Shown here piece by piece: positions 57,658-64,000 of a DNA stretch of 64,000 nt. The notes under the pieces were generated by a model. The model did not search any database, was not told where the DNA came from, and saw only the letters and a program-made list of their open reading frames with translations. Where the stretch lies: positions 930,001-994,000 of the forward strand of contig NZ_CP025581.1 in assembly GCF_002865585.1 (NCBI RefSeq). The letters run 5' to 3'. A program made the translations under genes and the position numbers. The number at the start of each line of letters is the position of its first letter. The first letter of the stretch is position 1. The stretch is from Nocardioides houyundeii (lineage in GTDB: Bacteria > Actinomycetota > Actinomycetes > Propionibacteriales > Nocardioidaceae).

Positions 57658-58133
57658 GCCGTCGGCACCGCGGTGGACGCGGTGTCGGCAGGCAGCGAAC
57701 GCCCCGGTACGACGGCCAGCAGACGGCGCCGGTACTCCAGGGTGAGCAGGCACAGGACGTAGCCGACGAACAGTGCAGTGCTGTGGTGCGCGAGCCCGCT
57801 GACCACGGCCTGGACGATCCCGTCGCGGGGGTCGGCGATCGCACCTGGCATGGTCGCCCCGACCAGTGCGAACGCCCCGATCATCAGCGGGGGCGGGAGC
57901 AGGGCCACCGTGAAGAAGTCGCCCGGCGCGATCCGGGACGCCAGCACCAGGCACAGGGTGATGAAGCAGAGGTCGAAGAACAGGCTCAGTCGCTCACCCA
58001 TGGCCACGTCCAGGGCGACGGCGCTGAGCGTGACGGCGACGCCGAGGGCCACCACCTGGCGCTCGGACTCGGTTCGGTGCAGCCACGGCACCCGGACCTG
58101 GGTCACGAGCGTCAACCTACCGAGATGAGTCAT
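57603..58133 (-). CDS. DUF6542-type integral membrane protein
   Basis: A 176-residue protein with about four membrane helices (VALGVAVTLSAVALDVAMG; LFFDLCFITLCLVLASRI; FTVALLPPPLMIGAFALVG; ALFVGYVLCLLTLEY), the pattern of an actinobacterial membrane family found beside ispH and ychF. The function is unknown. It overlaps rmuC by 4 bp (ATGA), so it is coupled to it. Its 3' end runs 55 bp into the YciO-like gene on the other strand. Confidence 0.7.
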   Translation of the reverse strand: MTHLGRLTLVTQVRVPWLHRTESERQVVALGVAVTLSAVALDVAMGERLSLFFDLCFITLCLVLASRIAPGDFFTVALLPPPLMIGAFALVGATMPGAIADPRDGIVQAVVSGLAHHSTALFVGYVLCLLTLEYRRRLLAVVPGRSLPADTASTAVPTAQDSNLDGSPAPTRSTSG

Positions 58134-59287
58134 GCGCCTTCGGCGCGGCGCGCCGGGTCCGGTTGCCGGCGTGCGGTCCCGCTGGGGTCGCTCAGCCGCT
58201 CCAGCCCGGGGAACGGGTCCGGCTGGTCCAGCACCGCGAGCTCCGGAGCTGCCATCTCCCGTGCGGTCAGCTCGACCTGCGAGACCTCGGGGAGGCTGCT
58301 GTCAGTCACGCCCAGGGACTCGAACCGGCGCGCGGTGACCAGCACCCGCCCCTCCAGGGAGCCGACCGCCTGGTTGTAGGCCTTCACCGCGTTGGTGAGC
58401 CCGCGGCCCACCTGGGAGAAGTGGTCGCTCATGGTGCCCAGGCGGTCGTACAGCTCCCGGCCGAGTCGGCGCACCTCCTCGACCTGCGAGGCCAGCGTCT
58501 CGTGGCTCCACCCGTGCGCGACGGTGCGCAGCAGGGCGATCAACGTGGTCGGCGTGGCCAGGATGACGCGCCGCTCAGCGGCGTACTCCAGGAGGTCGTG
58601 CTGGGTGTCGAGCGCGGCCGAGAGGAACGCCTCGGCCGGGACGAACATCACCACGAACTCCGGGGTCTCGGGCAGCGACTTCCAGTAGGCCTTCTCGCTG
58701 AGCATGTTCACGTGCGTGCGCAGCTGCCGCGCGTGCCGGGTCTGGTGGGCCTCGCGGGCCTCGTCGTCGGTGGCGGCCGTCGCGTCCAGGAAGGCGTCGA
58801 GAGGGACCTTGGCGTCCACGACGATCTGCCGCCCGCCCGACAGGTGGACGACGAGGTCCGGACGCAGCGCACCGTCGGCCATGCTGGCCTGCTCGGTGAA
58901 GTCGCACCGGTCCACAAGACCCGCGAGCTCCACCGCGCGGCGCAGGTGCATCTCGCCCCAGCGTCCACGGACCTGCGGCTTGCGCAGTGCCGTGGACAGC
59001 GACGCCGTCTCACGGCGCAGCGACTCGGTGGTGAGCCGCATGCCTTGGACCTGCGCGTTGAACTCGCCCTGCCAGGTGGCGCGGTCGTGGTGGAGGTCGC
59101 GCAGCTGGTCGGCGAGCCGGTCCAGCCCTTCCTTCACCACCGCCTGATCGGCTGCGCGGACCTGCGCCGAGGCGAGCACCTCCTGCTCCGGTCCGCGGGC
59201 ACGGGACCAGAGCGACCCGATCAGGGCCCCGAGTGCCAGGCCCAGCAGCAGTCCGATGACCAGCGTGAGCAGTGTGGAGATGTCCAT
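58130..59287 (-). CDS. rmuC: DNA recombination protein RmuC
   Basis: A 385-residue protein: an N-terminal membrane helix (LLTLVIGLLLGLALGALIG), a coiled coil, then the RmuC nuclease-like domain (KPQVRGRWGEMHLRRAVELAGL; LVVHLSGGRQIVVDAKVPLDAF with the Asp-x-Lys). RmuC limits rearrangements at inverted repeats. It is first of a two-gene unit with the DUF6542 gene. Confidence 0.92.
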   Translation of the reverse strand: MDISTLLTLVIGLLLGLALGALIGSLWSRARGPEQEVLASAQVRAADQAVVKEGLDRLADQLRDLHHDRATWQGEFNAQVQGMRLTTESLRRETASLSTALRKPQVRGRWGEMHLRRAVELAGLVDRCDFTEQASMADGALRPDLVVHLSGGRQIVVDAKVPLDAFLDATAATDDEAREAHQTRHARQLRTHVNMLSEKAYWKSLPETPEFVVMFVPAEAFLSAALDTQHDLLEYAAERRVILATPTTLIALLRTVAHGWSHETLASQVEEVRRLGRELYDRLGTMSDHFSQVGRGLTNAVKAYNQAVGSLEGRVLVTARRFESLGVTDSSLPEVSQVELTAREMAAPELAVLDQPDPFPGLERLSDPSGTARRQPDPARRAEGA

Positions 59288-59344
59288 GGCGAGGATCTTG
59301 GCGCGTGCCGCCGACAGTTCTGCGCAGGGCGGGTTCGCCCGGGC

Positions 59345-60121
59345 TCAGTCGAGGTCGGCGATCACCGGTGCGTGGTCGGAGGCGCCCGTACCGGCGCGCT
59401 CCTCGCGGTCGATGAAGGCGTTGCTCACCCGGGCGGCCAGCGAGGGTGAGCCCAGGATGAAGTCGATGCGCAGCCCTCGGTTGCGCTCGAAGCGCTGCCG
59501 GTAGTAGTCCCAGTAGGTGTAGACGTCCGGCCCGGGGGTGTAGGGGCGCACCACGTCGACGTACCCGTCGTCGAGGAAGGCATGGAAGGCCGCGCGCTCC
59601 GCGGGGGTGACGTGGGTGGAGTTCTTGAACTGGGCGGGGTCGAAGACGTCCTCGTCGGTGGGACAGACGTTCCAGTCCCCGACCAGGGCGCAGTCCTCGC
59701 CGAGCCAGTCGACGGCTTGGGCGCGGAGCTGGGCCAGCCAGGCGAGCTTGTAGCGGTAGTGGGGGTCGTCGGGCTTGCGCCCGTTGGGGACGTACAACGA
59801 CCAGATGCGTACGCCGCCGCACACGGCGCCGATCGCGCGGGCCTCGGGGACCACGGGGTCGCCGTACCCGGGCATGCCCTCGAAGCCGACCTGCACGTCC
59901 TCGAGGCCGACCCGGCTGATCAGCGCGACCCCGTTCCACTGGCTGGTCCCCGCCGCGGCGACCTCGTAGCCCAGGGACTGCAGACCCATCAGGGGCAGCT
60001 GGTCGACCTTCGCCTTGGTCTCCTGCACGGCCAGGACGTCGACGTCGTGACGCTGCAGGAAGGCCTCGACGCGGTCGATGCGGGAGCGGATTGAGTTCAC
60101 GTTCCAGGTCGCGATGCGCAC
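59345..60121 (-). CDS. xthA: Exodeoxyribonuclease III (AP endonuclease XthA)
   Basis: A 258-residue base-excision repair nuclease. The metal Glu lies in LAVQETKAK, with LYVPNGRK, the NxxP-like GDWNVCPTDED and the catalytic GASDHAPV at the C-terminus. The GTG at 60121 (RIATWNVNSIRSR) is the classical N-terminus, and a TAGGCT box lies 6 nt before it. Confidence 0.95.
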   Translation of the reverse strand: MRIATWNVNSIRSRIDRVEAFLQRHDVDVLAVQETKAKVDQLPLMGLQSLGYEVAAAGTSQWNGVALISRVGLEDVQVGFEGMPGYGDPVVPEARAIGAVCGGVRIWSLYVPNGRKPDDPHYRYKLAWLAQLRAQAVDWLGEDCALVGDWNVCPTDEDVFDPAQFKNSTHVTPAERAAFHAFLDDGYVDVVRPYTPGPDVYTYWDYYRQRFERNRGLRIDFILGSPSLAARVSNAFIDREERAGTGASDHAPVIADLD

Positions 60122-60127
60122 CAGGGG

Positions 60128-60133
60128 AGCCTA
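60128..60133 (-). promoter_or_regulatory. -10 box for xthA, overlapping the upstream stop codon
   Basis: TAGGCT on the minus strand; its first three bases are the TAG stop of the PH-domain gene. Spacing to the GTG is 6 nt. Confidence 0.45.
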
Positions 60134-61755
60134 GTCGTGGGCGGCGACGAGGAACGGCGCGAGGGGGGCCGGAGTGCACCCGTGGACCAGCGCCATGGCG
60201 CGGTCATGCGGCACGTCGCGGAGCACGACCCTCTCGTTGCCGGCGGCCGTGGTCGCGATCAGCGTGACGAGACCGGCCCGGCGCTGGAACAGCGACTGCC
60301 GCGCCACCCAGCCGATGATCCCGTCGGTCTCCAGGACGGTGCGGTTGCGAGCGGTGATCCCGCTGCCCGCGACCAGATGACGTTCGGTCAGCGCATTGCC
60401 CAGGTGGGCGTACGACGCCTCCGCGCAGGCGGCGGCGACCGCGACGCAACCCAGGACCAGAGCCAGCGGCACCCAGCCCGGGACCAGGTCGCGGAACTCC
60501 CACGGTCGGTCGAGGACCGTCAGGGCGACGAGCAGCATCGCCAGGCCTGCGGTGGTGAACTGGGCGCGCACGTGGGTCCGCCGCCGCGCTGCCGGCCCGT
60601 GGGAGAGCAACGGCGTGCGCACTGCCTGCTCGTCCTCGACGATGGTGCCGGCCACGCCGGCGGCCACTCGGACCGGGCTCGGGGCAGGATCGTGGTGACG
60701 CCGCCCGCCACTCCGGTGGCGAGAGTCGCGAGCTCGGCACCGCCAACCAGGCGCAGCAGCGCCTTCTCGGTGAGCAGCACCCCACGCACCCGCTGTTCCT
60801 CGACGCTGATCGAGCGGGTGGTGAACAGGCCCGAGGTCAGGTGCAGGGAGCCGTCGCCCCGGGTGAGTCTCAGCCCCCACCACTGGGCGACGTACCCGGC
60901 GACCGAGAGCAGCAGCCAGCCCAGCAGACCGGCCACCAGCAGTCCGGTGACCACCGAGGCCAGCGCGAACCCCGTGATCCAGCGCCACGCGTCGCGGATG
61001 TGCTCGCCGTCCAGGAACGGGAGGTCGTCGGCGAACTGGGACACGAAACCGACGGCGCCCACCACGATCACCAGGCGAGCCAGGCTGAACGGGGCGAACC
61101 GCAGCCAGGTCCAGTCGATGCGGGCGAGCTCCTCCTCGGGGTGGGCCTGCCACGCGACCGGCGTCGGTATCCCGGTCGGTCCGGCGTCTGCTGGCGATGG
61201 AGGTGCCAGCCCTTGCTCCCCGGGCGCCTGAGCCGTGCCGGACCCGGCCGCCGCTCCGGGCTGCGCTGGCTCGCCCGCGGAGGCACGTGCGGTGAGCAGC
61301 AGCGCGCGCAGGGAGGCCGCGTGCTGGACCGAGACGGCATCGAGGACGATCCGCTCGTCATCGACCCCGGTGCCGATCTCCACCTTGCGCAGGCCCAGGA
61401 CCCGGTGCAGCAGCGAGGCCTCGAGGTCGACGCTGCGGACCCGTTCCAGGCGCACCGTGGAGCTCTTCTTGTTCAGGAGCCCGCGGCGCAGCTGCAGCTG
61501 GCCGTCGGTGATCCGGTAGTACGTCGTAAGCCAGGGGATGGCGCCGAGGGCCAGCGCTGCGAGGATCATCACCGGGGTCGCCAGGAAGAAACGGGGGTCA
61601 CGGCTGCCCACGCCCACGACGATGGCCAGGATCGGCACGATCAGCTGCCCGAGCGCCTTGACCGGGTCCAGCAGGAGCTTGCGCGGATCCAGCCGGTGCC
61701 ACGGTACGGCGACGTCTCCTTCAGGTGCTGCCGCCGACGGTTCGTCCGGGCTCAC
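60131..61755 (-). CDS. YdbT-like protein with bacterial PH (bPH_2) domains (one frameshift as assembled)
   Basis: A membrane protein with paired N-terminal helices (LIVPILAIVVGVG; ATPVMILAALALG) and repeated bPH_2/DUF304 domains: YYRITDGQLQLRRGLLNKK, LRLTRGDGSLHLTSGLF and YAHLGNALTERHLVAGSG. Further helix pairs lie between them. The frame breaks at G4 60681-60684; one added base restores TTILPPSPVRVAAGVAG and about 541 residues. Its GTG overlaps the shorter PH gene, giving a YdbS-YdbT-like pair. Bacillus YdbST takes part in resistance to some bacteriocins; the role here is unknown. Confidence 0.8.
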
Positions 61756-62300
61756 GTGGCGTCACCCTCGCTGGCGGCCGTGATCGCAGTCAGCCGGGCC
61801 ACCAGCTCCCGGGCCTCCTGCTGGTCCAGACCCTCGATCGTGATCGGTCCGGCAGCCGAGGCCGTGGTGACGGTGATGGAGAAGAGCCGGAACAGACGCA
61901 TCACCGGACCCTGCTGGGAGTCGACGGTCTGCACCCGGTTGAGCGGAGCGATCCGGGTCTCCGTGGTGACCCACCCCGTGCGGGTGTGGATCGCCTCCGG
62001 GCTCACCTCCCAGCGGTGGACGCCGTACCTGACCCGGGGCATCAGTGCGCTGTAGGCCAGGTTGCCCACGACGAGGAGCACCAGCAGCGTGGTCGCCCAC
62101 CACGGCCGGGAGGGGACCAGGACATAGATGGTGACGGCAACGGCGACCTCCACCGCGGTGGTGAGCAAAGCGATGGTCAGCCAGTAGGCGACGGCCCGGC
62201 GACAGACCTGGTTGGCGGGTTCGCGAAGCGCGACGGGCGCCAGGTCGTCCCGTGCGGGCTCGGGATCCGGGGCAGCCGCGTCGGCGTGGGGGAGCGTCAC
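61752..62300 (-). CDS. YdbS-like bacterial PH-domain membrane protein
   Basis: A 182-residue protein with two helices (AYWLTIALLTTAVEVAVAV; WWATTLLVLLVVGNLAYSAL) then one bPH_2 domain (RWEVSPEAIHTRTGWVTTETRIAPLNRVQTVDSQQGPVMRLF), the YdbS arrangement. The start is GTG at 62300. Its stop overlaps the start of the larger PH gene by 4 bp. Confidence 0.82.
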   Translation of the reverse strand: MTLPHADAAAPDPEPARDDLAPVALREPANQVCRRAVAYWLTIALLTTAVEVAVAVTIYVLVPSRPWWATTLLVLLVVGNLAYSALMPRVRYGVHRWEVSPEAIHTRTGWVTTETRIAPLNRVQTVDSQQGPVMRLFRLFSITVTTASAAGPITIEGLDQQEARELVARLTAITAASEGDAT

Positions 62301-62401
62301 GACGCAGAGCCTTGCACAGCGTGCCGACGGGTCGCGGGGCCTCGTCGCGACCTGCCGCCGGGGGCGGCACCACTGATTGGGAGCGCCGCGCCCGCCGGAC
62401 C

Positions 62402-62407
62402 TAGACT
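62402..62407 (+). promoter_or_regulatory. -10 box for ychF (leaderless type)
   Basis: TAGACT, 8 nt before the GTG at 62416. Confidence 0.45.
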
Positions 62408-62415
62408 CGGCGCCC

Positions 62416-63489
62416 GTGGCCCTCACCATCGGAATCGTCGGACTGCCCAACGCTGGCAAGTCCACCCTCTTCAACGCCCTGACCAAGAACGACGTGCTCG
62501 CGGCGAACTATCCGTTCGCGACGATCGAGCCCAACGTCGGCGTGGTCGGTGTCCCCGACTCGCGGCTGGCCACGCTGGCCCAGATCTTCGGGTCCGAGAA
62601 GATCCTGCCCGCGACCGTGGAGTTCGTCGACATCGCGGGCATCGTGCGCGGCGCCTCCCAGGGCGAGGGCCTGGGCAACAAGTTCCTGGCCCACATCCGG
62701 GAGTCCTCGGCCATCTGCCAGGTGACCCGGGTCTTCCGCGACGACGACGTCACCCACGTGGACGGCGAGGTGAATCCCGGCAGCGACATCTCCACGATCC
62801 AGACCGAGCTGATCCTGGCCGACCTGGAGACGGTCGACAAGGCGATCACCCGCCTGGAGAAGGAGTCGCGCAAGGTCAAGGACCTCGTCGCGAACCTGGA
62901 GGCGGCGAGGGAGGCCAAGGAGGCGCTCGAGTCCGGCACTCCGATCATCGCCACCAAGATCGACCGCAGCCTGCTGCGCGAGCTGTCGCTGCTCACCGCG
63001 AAGCCGTTCATCTACGTCTTCAACTGTGACGCCGACGAGCTGAACGACGAGGAGCTCAAGGCCAAGATGCGTGAGCTGGTCGCACCCGCCGAGGCGATCT
63101 TCCTCGACGCGAAGTTCGAGTCCGAGCTGATCGAGCTCGACGACGAGGAGGCAGCGGAGTTCCTCGCCGAGGCCGGCGTCACGGAGCCCGGTCTCGAGGT
63201 GCTGGCCCGGGTCGGCTTCGACACCCTGGGGCTGCAGACGTACCTGACGGCCGGCCCGAAGGAGACTCGGGCCTGGACCATCCCCAAGGGGGCCACAGCG
63301 CCCGAGGCGGCCGGTGTCATCCACACCGACTTCCAGAAGGGCTTCATCAAGGCCGAGATCGTCTCCTTCGACGACCTGGTGGCCGCGGGCACCATGGCCA
63401 AGGCCAAGGAGGCCGGCAAGGTCCGCATGGAGGGCAAGGACTACGTGATGGCCGACGGCGACGTGGTGGAGTTCCGCTTCAACGTCTGA
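62416..63489 (+). CDS. ychF: Ribosome-binding ATPase YchF
   Basis: A 357-residue Obg-family P-loop protein: G1 GLPNAGKSTLFNALT at the N-terminus, switch region ANYPFATIEPNVGVV, G3 DIAGIVRGAS, a coiled-coil insert (LEKESRKVKDLVANLE) and a C-terminal TGS-like domain ending ADGDVVEFRFNV. YchF binds ATP rather than GTP and the large ribosomal subunit. An ATG-less start at GTG 62416 follows a -10 box directly. It closes the conserved block (Rv1112 in mycobacteria). Confidence 0.95.
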   Translation: MALTIGIVGLPNAGKSTLFNALTKNDVLAANYPFATIEPNVGVVGVPDSRLATLAQIFGSEKILPATVEFVDIAGIVRGASQGEGLGNKFLAHIRESSAICQVTRVFRDDDVTHVDGEVNPGSDISTIQTELILADLETVDKAITRLEKESRKVKDLVANLEAAREAKEALESGTPIIATKIDRSLLRELSLLTAKPFIYVFNCDADELNDEELKAKMRELVAPAEAIFLDAKFESELIELDDEEAAEFLAEAGVTEPGLEVLARVGFDTLGLQTYLTAGPKETRAWTIPKGATAPEAAGVIHTDFQKGFIKAEIVSFDDLVAAGTMAKAKEAGKVRMEGKDYVMADGDVVEFRFNV

Positions 63490-63543
63490 TGGACGACCGC
63501 CTGCTCAGGGCAGGGCGGGTGTAGGTAATCGGCAGCAGCCCGG

Positions 63544-64000
63544 TCACCGGCCGGCGCCGACCACGGGCTCCTCGGCCGGGGAGTAGTCCGCCTCCGCCCG
63601 CTCCACCACGACGCGCCGTACGACGGAGGCGATCGCGGTGCTGATGACCTTCGGCGAGGTGTCGCTCACCCCCTCGAGATGGGCCGCGATCCACGCCGTT
63701 AGGTCGTCCCGGAGTCGGTCGACCGCGCCCGAGCCTCGGGCGGTCACGGTCAAGTTGTCGAGGTCGCCCTCGACGTACCCCGCGGAGATGACCTGGCGGA
63801 AGATCGGCTCGATCACCGCGGTCGGCAGCTGCCGCGACCACGCGATCTGACCGACGTCGGCGCGATGACCGGCGGCGGTGAGCCCGTAGACCTGGACGAC
63901 CGCCCAGACCCCGGCCGCGTCGAGATCCTCCTCGGAGGACTGCAGGAGGTCCAGCACCCGGTCGCGGCGCCGGCCATAGAGCAGGTTCGTGATCCGGCGA
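63544..64000 (-). CDS. Partial protein with C-terminal winged-helix domain (runs off the window)
   Basis: The reading frame is open through the window end, so the N-terminus is missing. The visible 152 residues contain a winged-helix-like segment (QIAWSRQLPTAVIEPIFRQVISAGYVEG, LTVTARGSGAVDRL) resembling MarR/PadR-like domains. I cannot name the family: it may be a regulator or a C-terminal domain of a larger protein. Confidence 0.5.
   Translation of the reverse strand, partial: RRITNLLYGRRRDRVLDLLQSSEEDLDAAGVWAVVQVYGLTAAGHRADVGQIAWSRQLPTAVIEPIFRQVISAGYVEGDLDNLTVTARGSGAVDRLRDDLTAWIAAHLEGVSDTSPKVISTAIASVVRRVVVERAEADYSPAEEPVVGAGR

Overview
The window is very G+C-rich and codes almost end to end on both strands. 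It carries a mycothiol S-conjugate amidase (mca), DUF4307, DUF4245, DUF1707 and DUF6542 family genes, many GTG starts and many start codons that directly follow a -10 box. This points to an actinomycete; a Nocardioidaceae (Nocardioides-like) chromosome is my best guess. From memory, the gene order matches the M. tuberculosis Rv1080c to Rv1112 backbone: greA, DUF4307, mca, a small membrane protein, hemolysin III, cis-prenyl transferase, phoH, fumC, glpX, DUF4245, xseB, xseA, ispH, DUF6542, ychF. The rest are blocks inserted between these landmarks. I see no transposase, integrase, phage gene, CRISPR array, tRNA or rRNA, so this is ordinary chromosomal core with lineage-specific insertions.

Layout. 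0-10.6 kb: VWA protein, PatB/MalY C-S lyase, UbiB-like kinase, msrA, metB, an orphan MutL/GlmL ASKHA ATPase, an AI-2E family transporter and a threonine ammonia-lyase. 10.7-13 kb: greA, DUF4307, mca, small membrane protein. 13-20 kb: methyltransferase, small stress membrane protein, acyltransferase, the ycnI-copCD copper module, selO, a DUF421 pair and hemolysin III. 20.5-25.6 kb: cis-prenyl transferase, an FtsX-type ABC exporter with its TetR regulator, and phoH. 25.9-34.4 kb: secreted transglycosylase-like protein, acyl-CoA synthetase, fumC, spermidine-synthase-like protein, a CarH-like B12 domain protein, class I fumarase, a PLDc_N membrane protein and a flavin monooxygenase. 34.4-43.2 kb: a PotABCD/Afu-type importer, then a TPP-riboswitch-controlled thiamine operon (thiE-thiO-thiS-thiG-tenI-thiD) and a DUF1707 protein. 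43.3-47.7 kb: a sugar ABC importer. 47.8-53.8 kb: two alpha/beta hydrolases, glpX, and a molybdate operon led by an HTH-Mop regulator. 53.8-64 kb: DUF4245, xseAB, ispH, a YciO/Sua5 protein, rmuC-DUF6542, xthA, two bacterial PH proteins, ychF and a truncated winged-helix protein.

Two window-wide patterns stand out. First, five genes (ilvA, copCD, selO, the sugar-binding lipoprotein and a PH protein) are broken by six frameshifts. Each is repaired by adding one base to a G/C run, which looks like homopolymer under-calling in the assembly rather than gene decay. Second, at least fifteen genes have a TAnnnT box ending 6-8 nt before the start codon, the signature of leaderless transcripts; at three junctions the upstream gene's stop codon forms the first three bases of that box.

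I found no unambiguous new system. The most interesting leads are the CarH-like B12 sensor lacking a complete DNA-binding domain, a possible attenuator in the greA leader, a triple hairpin between xseA and ispH, and the orphan MutL-like ATPase.
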